The position numbers and the translations under genes are program-made. 64,000 nucleotides of DNA from positions 1 through 64,000 of the forward strand of contig NZ_BAUA01000192.1 in the NCBI RefSeq assembly GCF_000710915.1. Direction: 5' to 3'. The notes beneath the pieces are model-generated. The model was not told the DNA's origin, made no database searches, and saw only the letters and a list, made by a program, of their open reading frames with translations. This document shows, piece by piece, positions 43,674 to 51,843 of this stretch (within the stretch, counting starts at the first letter, position 1; every line of letters starts with the position of its first letter). The DNA comes from Nocardia brasiliensis IFM 10847 (GTDB taxonomy: Bacteria > Actinomycetota > Actinomycetes > Mycobacteriales > Mycobacteriaceae).

Positions 43674-44528
43674 TCACACCAGGCGCAGGCCGAGTCTGCG
43701 GCGCAGACGGAAGTCGGCCAGGTAGGCGTTGAGCGGGAACATGCGCACCGGAGCGGGGAGCAGGGTCTCGGCGGTGCCCAGCGTGCGCAGGATGCGTTCG
43801 AGTGCCCGGTCCTGCCGGGCGGACCAGGTGAAGCCCATTTGATCGCGCAGGTGTGCGGGCAGCAGGCCGGTGACGAAGAAACGGTGTGCCCGCGCGAAGG
43901 GGAGTCGCAGCGGCAGCGGGAGCATCTTCAGATCGATCAGATCGTTGAAGTAGTCGCGGATCGGCGGGTCGATCGTGGTAGCGCTCAGGTGTCGATCCCA
44001 ATAGGCGGCAAAGGCTTTGCGGTCGGCGGGCCACATGCCCTCGCGCACCTGCAAGGTGGTGCCGAGCCGGGCGCTGTGCCGGTAGAACGCGTCGGCGGTC
44101 GCCTCGTCCATCGGGCCGTGCAGGCGCGTGTAGGTGTCCTGCGCGCCCCAGTACAGGCAGGCGGCCACCCACAATTGCAGGTCGGGGTCGAACGCGTTGT
44201 AGCGCACCGGACTCGACGCGGTCGAATGCACGGGTCGGTGCGAGCGGTTGACGGCCGCGCGGTAGTCGGCGCGTTCGTCAGGGGAACCCAGCATGGCCAC
44301 GGCGAGGTAGGTGACCGTGGTGCGCAAGCGCTTGACCGGATGCAGCATCACGTTCCCGCTGTGCACGGTGCTCTCCAGTACGCCGTAGCCGACCGGCGGA
44401 GTGCTGAGCTGCATGATGACGTTCGCCGCGCCGGCGAGCAGTCCCACCATGCCGTCGATGAACTGCGTGATGTCGAGTTCGTCCGCGGGTTCGGATTCGT
44501 GCGTCGTTGCGCGAAGTGGCCTGGTCAT
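43674..44528 (-). CDS. Oxygenase MpaB family protein (DUF2236), copy B
   Basis: 284 residues, clear paralogue of copy A: VGLLAGAANVIMQLSTPPVGYGVLESTVHSGNVMLHPVKRLRTTVTYLAVAMLGSPDERADYRAAVNRSHRPV and YNAFDPDLQLWVAACLYWGAQDTY. The gene starts (MTxPLRA) and 5' flanks of the two copies are also alike, so the duplication included the promoter. Probably heme-dependent oxygenase; substrate unknown. Confidence 0.9.
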   Translation of the reverse strand: MTRPLRATTHESEPADELDITQFIDGMVGLLAGAANVIMQLSTPPVGYGVLESTVHSGNVMLHPVKRLRTTVTYLAVAMLGSPDERADYRAAVNRSHRPVHSTASSPVRYNAFDPDLQLWVAACLYWGAQDTYTRLHGPMDEATADAFYRHSARLGTTLQVREGMWPADRKAFAAYWDRHLSATTIDPPIRDYFNDLIDLKMLPLPLRLPFARAHRFFVTGLLPAHLRDQMGFTWSARQDRALERILRTLGTAETLLPAPVRMFPLNAYLADFRLRRRLGLRLV

Positions 44529-44546
44529 CGTCGACCTCTGTCCTGG

Positions 44547-44573
44547 TGAGAAGGATGTACATAAACTTTCTCA
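44547..44573. promoter_or_regulatory. Operator-like inverted repeat, copy B
   Basis: TGAGAAG-N13-TTTCTCA, 27 bp, 19 bp upstream of the DUF2236 copy B start. One arm base differs from copy A; the spacer sequence differs but its length is the same, which points to a protein site and not just shared ancestry. Confidence 0.75.
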
Positions 44574-44656
44574 CCGCCTCATGGGCGTGTCAACCGTCAC
44601 ACCCCCGGTCCCGCCCGGTGCTGCTGCGCCGAGGAATGGCGAAGTAGTTTGGGCGA

Positions 44657-46084
44657 ATGCCGTTCGGTCCGCCGTTGTTGCTCAGTTCCCTGCACCCGCT
44701 CGCTGTCGCAGGCGGCGCGGATATCCCCGATGCCGTCACCATCGACGGCGTGACGCTGTCGCGCAGTGATCTGCTCGGCGCCGCGACCTCGGTGGCGGAA
44801 CGCGTGGCCCGGGCCGACCGGGTCGCCGTGCTGGCCGAGCCGACCGTCGGCACCGTGCTGGCCGTGGTCGGCTGCCTGATCGCGGGCGTGACCGTGGTGC
44901 CGGTGCCGCCGGACTCGGGTACCGCGGAACTCGCGCACATCCTGGCCGATTCGGGCGCACAGGCCTGGCTCGGCAAAGCCCCTGCGGGCAGCGAACTTCC
45001 GGTGGTTCCGGTGCGCGTGCACGCCCGGTCCTGGCATACCTATCCCGAACCCGATGCGGCGTCGACGGCTTTCGTGCTGTACACGTCCGGTACCACCGGC
45101 TTGCCGAAGGGGGTGCTGCTGAGTCGCGGTGCCATCGCGGCCGGGCTCGACGCCCTTGCGGAAGCCTGGGCATGGACCGCGAACGACACACTGGTGCACG
45201 GGCTTCCGCTGTTCCACGTGCACGGGCTGATCCTCGGTGTGCTCGGACCGCTGCGGGTGGGCAGTCCGCTCGTGCACACCGGCAAGCCGACCCCGCAGGC
45301 GTACGCCGCCGCGCACGGCACCTTGTACTTCGGGGTGCCCACCGTGTGGTCCCGGATCGTCGAAGATCCCGCTGCCGCAAAGGAACTGGCCGCCGCCCGG
45401 CTGCTCGTGTCGGGCAGTGCGCCGCTGCCCGTTCCGGTGTTCGAGAAGCTGCGCGAACTCACCGGTCACGCACCCGTCGAGCGCTACGGCATGAGCGAAA
45501 CCATGATCACCCTGTCCACCCGCGCCGACGGTGAGCGCCGCCCCGGCTGGGTCGGTACCGCGGTGCGCGGCGTGCGGACCCGGCTGCGGGACGAGGCGGG
45601 CGGCGAGGTGGCGCACGACGGTGAAAGCATCGGCGCACTACAGGTATCCGGCCCGATGCTGTTCGACGGCTACCTGAACCGCCCGGAGGCGACCGCGGAG
45701 AGCTGGACCGAGGATGGCTGGTTCAAGACCGGCGACGTCGCCGCCATCGATCCCGACGGGTTCCATCGCATCGTCGGCCGCGAATCGGTGGACCTGATCA
45801 AATCCGGTGGATATCGCATCGGCGCAGGCGAAGTGGAGACCGTGCTCCTCGGCCACCCCGCCGTAGCCGAAGCCGCCGTGGTCGGTCTGCCCGACCCCGA
45901 CCTGGGACAGCGCATCGTCGCCTTCGTCGTATTGCGCGGCGAGGCACCGCCTTCCCTCGAACAGGACCTGATCGCCTACGTCGCCGAACAACTCTCGGCC
46001 CACAAGCGGCCCCGCGAGATCCGCGTGGTCGACACGTTGCCCCGCAACGCCATGGGCAAGGTCCAGAAAAAGCGCCTCACCTGA
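44657..46084 (+). CDS. fadD36: Acyl-CoA synthetase FadD36
   Basis: 475 residues, adenylate-forming superfamily. P-loop YTSGTTGLPKGVLLS, core motif around ERYGMSETMITLSTRADGERRPGWVG, hinge DGFHRIVGRESVDLIKSGGYRIG and C-terminal catalytic lysine PRNAMGKVQKK. Short for a FadD protein, as is M. tuberculosis FadD36 (Rv1193), which activates short-chain acids such as propionate. Starts at ATG 44657 in the region divergent from DUF2236 copy B. Confidence 0.9.
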   Translation: MPFGPPLLLSSLHPLAVAGGADIPDAVTIDGVTLSRSDLLGAATSVAERVARADRVAVLAEPTVGTVLAVVGCLIAGVTVVPVPPDSGTAELAHILADSGAQAWLGKAPAGSELPVVPVRVHARSWHTYPEPDAASTAFVLYTSGTTGLPKGVLLSRGAIAAGLDALAEAWAWTANDTLVHGLPLFHVHGLILGVLGPLRVGSPLVHTGKPTPQAYAAAHGTLYFGVPTVWSRIVEDPAAAKELAAARLLVSGSAPLPVPVFEKLRELTGHAPVERYGMSETMITLSTRADGERRPGWVGTAVRGVRTRLRDEAGGEVAHDGESIGALQVSGPMLFDGYLNRPEATAESWTEDGWFKTGDVAAIDPDGFHRIVGRESVDLIKSGGYRIGAGEVETVLLGHPAVAEAAVVGLPDPDLGQRIVAFVVLRGEAPPSLEQDLIAYVAEQLSAHKRPREIRVVDTLPRNAMGKVQKKRLT

Positions 46085-46101
46085 GCCCCGCGGGCGGGCC
46101 T

Positions 46102-46139
46102 GCCGCACAACAGTTCTGGGGCCGCACAACAGTTCTGGG
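46102..46139. repeat. Tandem 19-bp direct repeat
   Basis: GCCGCACAACAGTTCTGGG occurs twice in perfect tandem (46102-46120 and 46121-46139) between convergent fadD36 and dapD. The second copy shares bases with the terminator stem. Confidence 0.85.
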
Positions 46140-46150
46140 GCTGTGCGGCC
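46120..46150. terminator. Bidirectional hairpin, fadD36 and dapD
   Basis: GGCCGCACA / TGTGCGGCC, perfect 9-bp arms with a 13-nt loop, between the convergent ends. Confidence 0.7.
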
Positions 46151-46169
46151 GGCGGCGGCCGGGGTGGGG

Positions 46170-47117
46170 TCAGTCGTTGGCGTGCAGGGCGGCGTTCAGT
46201 TCGACGCCGGTGCCCTTGTGCGGCACCACTTCCACGGCGCCGGTGACGGAGTTGCGGCGGAAGAGCAGGTTGTTCTGGCCGCTGAGGGTGCTGGCCTTGA
46301 CGACGGTTCCGTCCGGGCCCGTGACCTTGGTGCCCGCGGTGACGTAGAGGCCCGCCTCCACGACGCAGTCGTCGCCGAGCGGGATGCCGACACCGGCGTT
46401 CGCGCCGAGCAGGGAGCGCTCGCCGATGGAGATGACGGTGGTGCCACCGCCCGACAGGGTGCCCATGATGGACGCGCCGCCGCCGACGTCGGAGCCGACG
46501 CCGACCACCACACCGGCGGAGATGCGGCCCTCGACCATGGAGTTGCCCAGGGTGCCCGCGTTGAAGTTGACGAAGCCCTCGTGCATGACGGTGGTGCCGG
46601 AGGCGAGGTGCGCGCCGAGCCGGACCCGGTCGGCGTCGCCGATCCGCACCCCGGAGGGCACCACGTAGTCGACCATGCGCGGGAACTTGTCGACGCTGTA
46701 CACGGTGACCGGGCCGCGCGCGCGCAGCTTGGCGCGGGTGGTCTCGAAACCTTCCACCGCGGCCGGGCCGTGGTTGGTCCACACCACGTTGCTGAGCAGG
46801 CCGAACTGGCCGTCCAGGCTCACCTCGTGCGGGCGGACCAGGCGATGCGAGAGCAGGTGCAGGCGCAGGTAGACGTCGTGCGCGTCGACCGGCGCCGCGG
46901 ACAGGTCGGCGATCGTGGTGCGCACCGCCACCACGTCGACCCCGCGCGCCTCATCGATCCCGAGCAGCGCCGCGTACTCGGCGGGTGCCTCGTCCAGCCG
47001 CTTGGTCCCGGTCTCGGCGAACGCGCCGAGCTCCGGACTCGGGTACCAGGTGTCGAGAACGGTCCCGTCCGCGGTCACGTTGGCGATACCGACTGCTGCT
47101 GCTCCCTGAGTGCTCAC
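46170..47117 (-). CDS. dapD: 2,3,4,5-tetrahydropyridine-2,6-dicarboxylate N-succinyltransferase DapD
   Basis: 315 residues. C-terminal left-handed beta-helix with hexapeptide repeats: VRIGDADRVRLGAHLASGTTVMHEGFVNFNAGTLGNSMVEGRISAGVVVGVGSDVGGGASIMGTLSGGG. Actinobacterial DapD type. Succinylates tetrahydrodipicolinate in the DAP/lysine pathway; DapC and DapE, also here, follow. GTG 47117 (STQGAAAVGIAN) is chosen as start because the longer frame to 47210 is arginine-rich and not family-like. Confidence 0.95.
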   Translation of the reverse strand: MSTQGAAAVGIANVTADGTVLDTWYPSPELGAFAETGTKRLDEAPAEYAALLGIDEARGVDVVAVRTTIADLSAAPVDAHDVYLRLHLLSHRLVRPHEVSLDGQFGLLSNVVWTNHGPAAVEGFETTRAKLRARGPVTVYSVDKFPRMVDYVVPSGVRIGDADRVRLGAHLASGTTVMHEGFVNFNAGTLGNSMVEGRISAGVVVGVGSDVGGGASIMGTLSGGGTTVISIGERSLLGANAGVGIPLGDDCVVEAGLYVTAGTKVTGPDGTVVKASTLSGQNNLLFRRNSVTGAVEVVPHKGTGVELNAALHAND

Positions 47118-47466
47118 GTTCGTAGAGGTTACCGACCGCTTGTCCCCGACGGTGACCCTCCTCCTGTGCCGCACCCCACGTCTCGCGCCCCGCCGATCAG
47201 ATCCACCCACCTACCCGCGGCCGTCCCGCCCACGCTGCGCTGACATCAGCGCCACGCGCACGAAATCGTCGACTGAAACGCGCGCGGCGTGCTGAAACGC
47301 ACGCGGGCTGCTGAGGTGTGCGCGGGGTGCTGAGGTGTGCGCGGGGTGGGCGGGGTGCTGAGATGTGCGCGGCGTGTGCGTGGTGTGTGCGTGGTGCTGA
47401 GGTGTGCGTGGCGGCGTGTGCGCACTGCTCGGCGGCGGGGCGGGGGCGCGGTCGTAGGGTGGGGAC
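47118..47466. other. Divergent gap dapD-dapE with low-complexity G/T-rich sequence
   Basis: 349 bp. The left part (to about 47270) should hold the dapD promoter; the right part is low-complexity, with the 19-bp repeat described separately. No credible gene. Confidence 0.6.
47311..47415. repeat. 19-bp minisatellite upstream of dapE
   Basis: CTGAGGTGTGCGCGGGGTG is perfectly repeated in tandem at 47311-47329 and 47330-47348; diverged copies start at 47358 and 47397. Strongly strand-asymmetric: G and T on the plus strand. Confidence 0.8.
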
Positions 47467-48567
47467 GTGACCCTTGATCTGCGGGCGGACCCGATCGCGC
47501 TGACCAAAGCTCTGGTGGACATTCCGAGTGTCTCGCGGGACGAGGCGGTGATCACCGATCTCGTGGAGCAGGCGTTGCGCGAGCAGACGACGGGCTTCGA
47601 GGTGCGCAGGCACGGCAATGTGGTGCTGGCGCGGACGAACCGGGGTCTGCCGACGCGGGTGGTGCTGGCCGGCCATCTGGACACCGTGCCGATCGCCGAC
47701 AACGTGCCGAGCCATTTCACGGTGAACGACGCGGGCGAGCGGGTGCTGTTCGGCTGCGGTTCGGTGGACATGAAATCCGGGGACGCGGTGTTCCTGCACC
47801 TGGCCGCGACGGTCGCCGAGCCGGTGCACGATCTGACGCTGATCTTCTACGACTGTGAGGAGATCGCCTCGGAATTCAACGGACTCGGGCATATCGAGCG
47901 CGACCTGCCGGACTGGCTGGCCGGCGATCTGGCCGTGCTCGGCGAACCCTCGGGCGGCTGGATCGAGGCGGGTTGCCAAGGGACGCTGCGGGTCCGGCTG
48001 TCCACCGCCGGGGTGCGCGCGCATTCGGCGCGAGCCTGGTTGGGCGACAACGCGATCCATCGCCTCGCGCCGATCCTGCAGCGGCTGGCCGAGTATCGGG
48101 CGCGCGAGGTCGACATCGACGGCTGTGGCTATCGCGAAGGTCTGTCCGCGGTGCGCGTGGCGGGCGGTGTGGCGGGCAATGTGGTGCCCGACGCCGCCGA
48201 GGTGGAGGTGAACTTCCGTTTCGCGCCGGACCGCACGGTCGAGCAGGCGATCGAGCACGTGCGCGAGGTCTTCGCCGGTCTCGACGTGACCTTCGAGGTG
48301 ACCGACTCGGCCCCGGGCGCACTGCCCGGCCTGACCGCACCGGCCGCCGCGGACCTGATCGCCTCGGTGTACAAGCACGGCGGCGGTGTCCGCGCCAAGT
48401 ACGGCTGGACCGATGTCGCTCGCTTCGCGGCGCGCGGTATTCCCGCGGTGAACTTCGGTCCCGGCGATCCGAACCTCGCGCACAAGCGTGACGAGCACGT
48501 CCCGGTCGACCAGATCACCGCCGTCACCGCCATGCTGCGCGGCTACCTCACCGGCGTCCACGCCTGA
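47467..48567 (+). CDS. dapE: Succinyl-diaminopimelate desuccinylase DapE
   Basis: 366 residues, M20 metallopeptidase family. Zinc ligands and catalytic residues: AGHLDTVP (H, D), GCGSVDMKSGD (D), FYDCEEIASEFNG (catalytic EE), LGEPSGG (E) and PGDPNLAHKRDEHV (H). Releases succinate to give LL-diaminopimelate, used in peptidoglycan and lysine. GTG 47467, immediately after the minisatellite. Confidence 0.95.
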   Translation: MTLDLRADPIALTKALVDIPSVSRDEAVITDLVEQALREQTTGFEVRRHGNVVLARTNRGLPTRVVLAGHLDTVPIADNVPSHFTVNDAGERVLFGCGSVDMKSGDAVFLHLAATVAEPVHDLTLIFYDCEEIASEFNGLGHIERDLPDWLAGDLAVLGEPSGGWIEAGCQGTLRVRLSTAGVRAHSARAWLGDNAIHRLAPILQRLAEYRAREVDIDGCGYREGLSAVRVAGGVAGNVVPDAAEVEVNFRFAPDRTVEQAIEHVREVFAGLDVTFEVTDSAPGALPGLTAPAAADLIASVYKHGGGVRAKYGWTDVARFAARGIPAVNFGPGDPNLAHKRDEHVPVDQITAVTAMLRGYLTGVHA

Positions 48568-48651
48568 CGAGCGGCGACGCCCGAGGTGAACGGCGGCTGA
48601 CTTCTCGGCTCAGGTCTGTTGCCGCGACAACCTCCCGGTAGTTTGGATCGC

Positions 48652-49461
48652 ATGTCCACCGACGCCGCTGACCGCGAGGTTGCCAACAAGCCGAAGTCGA
48701 CAGCCAAGTTCCGCGGGCCGGTCATGTTCCGGCGCGACCGGGCGAACGAGGTCGGCACCGCCGATCGCAACCTGCTCGACCGGCGCGGCGACACCGACTG
48801 GGTGCATACCGACCCGTGGCGCGTGCTGCGCATCCAAGCCGAGTTCGTCGAGGGTTTCGGCGCGCTCGCCGAGGTGCCGCGTGCGGTCACCGTGTTCGGT
48901 TCGGCACGGACCCAACCCGACCACCCCGAATACCAGGCGGGCCTGGCCATCGGCGCCGCGCTGGCCCGGGCCGGTTTCGCGGTGATCACCGGCGGCGGCC
49001 CCGGCGCGATGGAGGCGGTCAACCGCGGCGCGTGCGAGGCGGGCGGCTATTCGATCGGTCTCGGCATCGAGCTGCCGTTCGAGCAGAGCCTCAACGAGTG
49101 GGTCGATCTCGGCATCAACTTCCGCTACTTCTTCGTTCGCAAGACGATGTTCGTGAAGTACTCGGAGGCCTTCATCTGCCTGCCCGGTGGTTTCGGCACC
49201 CTGGACGAACTGTTCGAGGCGCTCACCCTGGTGCAGACCCGCAAGATCACCCGTTTCCCGATCATCCTGTTCGGCAGCAGGTACTGGGCCGGGCTGGTCG
49301 ACTGGATGCGGGACTCGCTGGGCGGTTCCGGCAAGATCTCCCCCGGGGACCTCGGCCTGATCCATGTCACCGACAGCGTGGAGGAGGTCGTGCAGATCAT
49401 CCTCGCCAACGCGGAGTCCGGTGGCGCGGAGGATGCGATCGGCACGGAGGACCAGTGGTGA
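48652..49461 (+). CDS. LOG-family (TIGR00730) Rossmann protein, larger paralogue
   Basis: 269 residues. VTVFGSARTQPDHPEY, VITGGGPGAMEAVNRGACEAGG and CLPGGFGTLDELFEALTLVQT show the LOG fold with the PGGxGTxxE nucleotide-binding motif. The N-terminus of 60 residues is charged and specific to this longer subgroup. Subgroup members are hydrolases of nucleoside monophosphates or unknown; cytokinin-type activity cannot be assumed. Its stop overlaps the start of the smaller LOG gene (GTGA). Confidence 0.88.
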   Translation: MSTDAADREVANKPKSTAKFRGPVMFRRDRANEVGTADRNLLDRRGDTDWVHTDPWRVLRIQAEFVEGFGALAEVPRAVTVFGSARTQPDHPEYQAGLAIGAALARAGFAVITGGGPGAMEAVNRGACEAGGYSIGLGIELPFEQSLNEWVDLGINFRYFFVRKTMFVKYSEAFICLPGGFGTLDELFEALTLVQTRKITRFPIILFGSRYWAGLVDWMRDSLGGSGKISPGDLGLIHVTDSVEEVVQIILANAESGGAEDAIGTEDQW

Positions 49462-50003
49462 GCGCAGAGCCCTACGCCGTCTGTGTCTACTGTTCCGCGA
49501 GCACCGTCAATCCTGTCTATCTTGATCTGGCCGCCGCGGTCGGCGCCGAGATCGCCCGGCGCGGTTGGCGACTGGTGTCCGGCGGCGGCAACGTGTCGAT
49601 GATGGGCGCGATCGCGACGGCGGCGCGGGCCGGCGGCGCGAACACCATCGGGGTGATCCCGAAGCACCTGGTGCACCGCGAGGTCGCCGATGTCGACGCC
49701 GACGAACTGGTCGTCACCGACACCATGCGGCAGCGCAAGCAGATCATGGAGGACCGCGCGGACGCCTTCCTGACCCTGCCCGGCGGCATCGGCACGCTGG
49801 AAGAGTTCTTCGAAACCTGGACCGGAGGCTATCTGGGACAGCACAATAAGCCGGTGGTGGTGCTGGACCCGGACGGCTTCTACCGAGGCCTGTTCCAGTG
49901 GCTCGACGAACTCTACGACCGTAAGTTCGTGCCCCAGCCCGCGATGGACCGCGTCACCGTGGTCGCCGATATACCTTCCGCCTTCGCGGCTTTGGCGGTG
50001 TGA
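49458..50003 (+). CDS. LOG family protein (cytokinin riboside 5'-monophosphate phosphoribohydrolase type)
   Basis: 181 residues, typical LOG length. VCVYCSASTVNPVY, LVSGGGNVSMMGAIATAA, TMRQRKQIMEDRADAFLTLPGGIGTLEEFFETWTGGYLGQHNKPV with the catalytic arginine/lysine region MRQRK and PGGIGTLEE. The M. tuberculosis counterpart Rv1205 makes cytokinins and is degraded by the proteasome. Coupled to the upstream paralogue and 32 bp before fadD6. Confidence 0.92.
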   Translation: MSAEPYAVCVYCSASTVNPVYLDLAAAVGAEIARRGWRLVSGGGNVSMMGAIATAARAGGANTIGVIPKHLVHREVADVDADELVVTDTMRQRKQIMEDRADAFLTLPGGIGTLEEFFETWTGGYLGQHNKPVVVLDPDGFYRGLFQWLDELYDRKFVPQPAMDRVTVVADIPSAFAALAV

Positions 50004-50035
50004 GCACAAGCTTTTGATTTGAGGAGAGCGGGATA

Positions 50036-51805
50036 GTGAGTTCCGACGGTCGCTCCACGGTGAGCTTTCTAGATCTGGCCAAACACCTTCCCGCGATGGC
50101 GCTCGACGCGCCGGGCATGCTGCGCAGCGCGCCGGGCATGCTGGTGGGGCCGGACGCCAAATCCTCGGTGGGCCTGTACTTCCAGCGGGCCGCGCACCGG
50201 CATCCGAACCGCGTCTTCCTGCGCTTCGAAGGGGCGGGCTGCACCTACCGCCAAGCCAACGACGAGGTGAACCGGTATGCCGCGGTGCTCACCGCGCGGG
50301 GGGTGCGGCGCGGCGACGTGGTCGGTGTGCTGATGACCAACCGGCCGCAGACGCTGTTCGTGGTACTCGCCGCGGCGAAGCTGGGCGCCACCGTCGGCCT
50401 GCTCAATCACCACCAGCGCGACCAGGTGCTCGCGCACAGTTTCGGGTTGTTGAACAGCGTGCTCAACGTGGTCGGCGAGGAATGCGCGCAGGCGCTCGAC
50501 TCGCTGCCGGAACCGCCGTCGAATGTGTTGTACAGCAACGATTTACAGGTGGCGGCGCAGGACGCGCCCGATGCCGATCCGCCGGTGTGCCAGGAGATCA
50601 CCGCGAAAGAGCGGGCCTTCCTGATCTTCACCTCCGGCACGACCGGCCTGCCCAAGGCCAGCGTGATGACGCACCTGCGCTGGACCAAGAGCATGGTCGG
50701 CCTGGGCGGGCTCGGCATTCGCCTGCGCGGCAACGACACCCTGTACTGCTGCCTGCCGCTCTATCACAACAACGCGCTGACCGTCGCGCTGTCCGCAGTG
50801 CTGAGCGCGGGCGGCACATTCGCGCTCGGCAGGCAGTTCTCGGTGTCGCGGTTCTGGGACGAGGTGATCCGCGAAGAGGCGACGGCGTTCATCTACATCG
50901 GTGAGCTGTGCCGTTACCTGCTCAACCAGGCGCCGAAGGCGACCGACCGCAGACACAAGGTCCGGCTCGCGGTCGGCAACGGGCTGCGCCCGGAACTGTG
51001 GGACGAGTTCAAGCGGCGATTCGGGATCACCCGGATCGTCGAGTTCTACGGGGCCAGCGAAGTCAACATCGCGTTCATCAACGCGTTCGGCGTGGACCGC
51101 ACCGCGGGGTTCGGGCCGCTGCCCTACGCCGTCGTCGACTACGACGACGAGACCGGAAAAGCCAAGCGCGACAAGAACGGTCGCTTACGCCGGGTCGGTA
51201 CGGGCGGGGTCGGGCTGCTGCTGTCCAAGATCACCGGCCGGTCGCCGTTCGACGGCTACACCGACAAGGCGGCCTCCGAGGCGAAGCTGGTGCGCGACGG
51301 CTTCAAGCAAGGGGATCTCTGGTTCGACACCGGCGATCTGGTACGCGATCAGGGTTGGCATCACATCGCTTTCGTGGATCGGCTCGGCGACACCTTCCGG
51401 TGGAAGGGGGAGAACGTCGCGACCACCGAGGTCGAGGGCGCGCTGACCAGGTCCGACGCGATCTCGCAGGCCGTTGTCTACGGTGTAGATATCCCGGGCG
51501 CCGACGGTAAGGCGGGCATGGCGGCCGTGACCTTGAGTCCCGACGCCGAACTCGACGGCGTAGCGCTCGCGGAACTGGCGTACCGGCAACTGCCCGCCTA
51601 CGCGGTCCCGCTGTTCCTGCGCGTGGTCCAAGAACTCGAACAGACCTCCACCTTCAAGAGCCGCAAGGTGGAGTTGCGCAAACAGGGCTACACCCCCGAC
51701 GACGACCACCGGCTCTACGTCCTCGCGGGCCGCGACAAGGGCTACGTCCCCTTCTATCCCGACTACCCGGACGAGGTAGCCGCAGGCCGCGCCCCCAAGA
51801 GCTGA
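50036..51805 (+). CDS. fadD6: Long-chain/very-long-chain acyl-CoA synthetase FadD6
   Basis: 589 residues, FATP-like AMP-forming ligase. ATP motif FTSGTTGLPKASVMTHLRW, FATP/VLACS motif YIGELCRYLLNQ, FYGASEVNIAFIN, WFDTGDLVRDQGWHHIAFVDRLGDTFRWKGENVATTEVE. Activates and possibly imports fatty acids. GTG 50036 follows GAGGAG. In M. tuberculosis fadD6 (Rv1206) is also followed by folP2 and gpgS. Confidence 0.93.
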   Translation: MSSDGRSTVSFLDLAKHLPAMALDAPGMLRSAPGMLVGPDAKSSVGLYFQRAAHRHPNRVFLRFEGAGCTYRQANDEVNRYAAVLTARGVRRGDVVGVLMTNRPQTLFVVLAAAKLGATVGLLNHHQRDQVLAHSFGLLNSVLNVVGEECAQALDSLPEPPSNVLYSNDLQVAAQDAPDADPPVCQEITAKERAFLIFTSGTTGLPKASVMTHLRWTKSMVGLGGLGIRLRGNDTLYCCLPLYHNNALTVALSAVLSAGGTFALGRQFSVSRFWDEVIREEATAFIYIGELCRYLLNQAPKATDRRHKVRLAVGNGLRPELWDEFKRRFGITRIVEFYGASEVNIAFINAFGVDRTAGFGPLPYAVVDYDDETGKAKRDKNGRLRRVGTGGVGLLLSKITGRSPFDGYTDKAASEAKLVRDGFKQGDLWFDTGDLVRDQGWHHIAFVDRLGDTFRWKGENVATTEVEGALTRSDAISQAVVYGVDIPGADGKAGMAAVTLSPDAELDGVALAELAYRQLPAYAVPLFLRVVQELEQTSTFKSRKVELRKQGYTPDDDHRLYVLAGRDKGYVPFYPDYPDEVAAGRAPKS

Positions 51806-51843
51806 CCGAGGCCGCTCGGCACAGGGGTCGGTACAGTCGGGGC

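Noticed and set aside
46170..47210. Longer DapD start at 47210
   Set aside because: Adds 31 mainly arginine/glycine residues not found in the family; GTG 47117 fits the known N-terminus.
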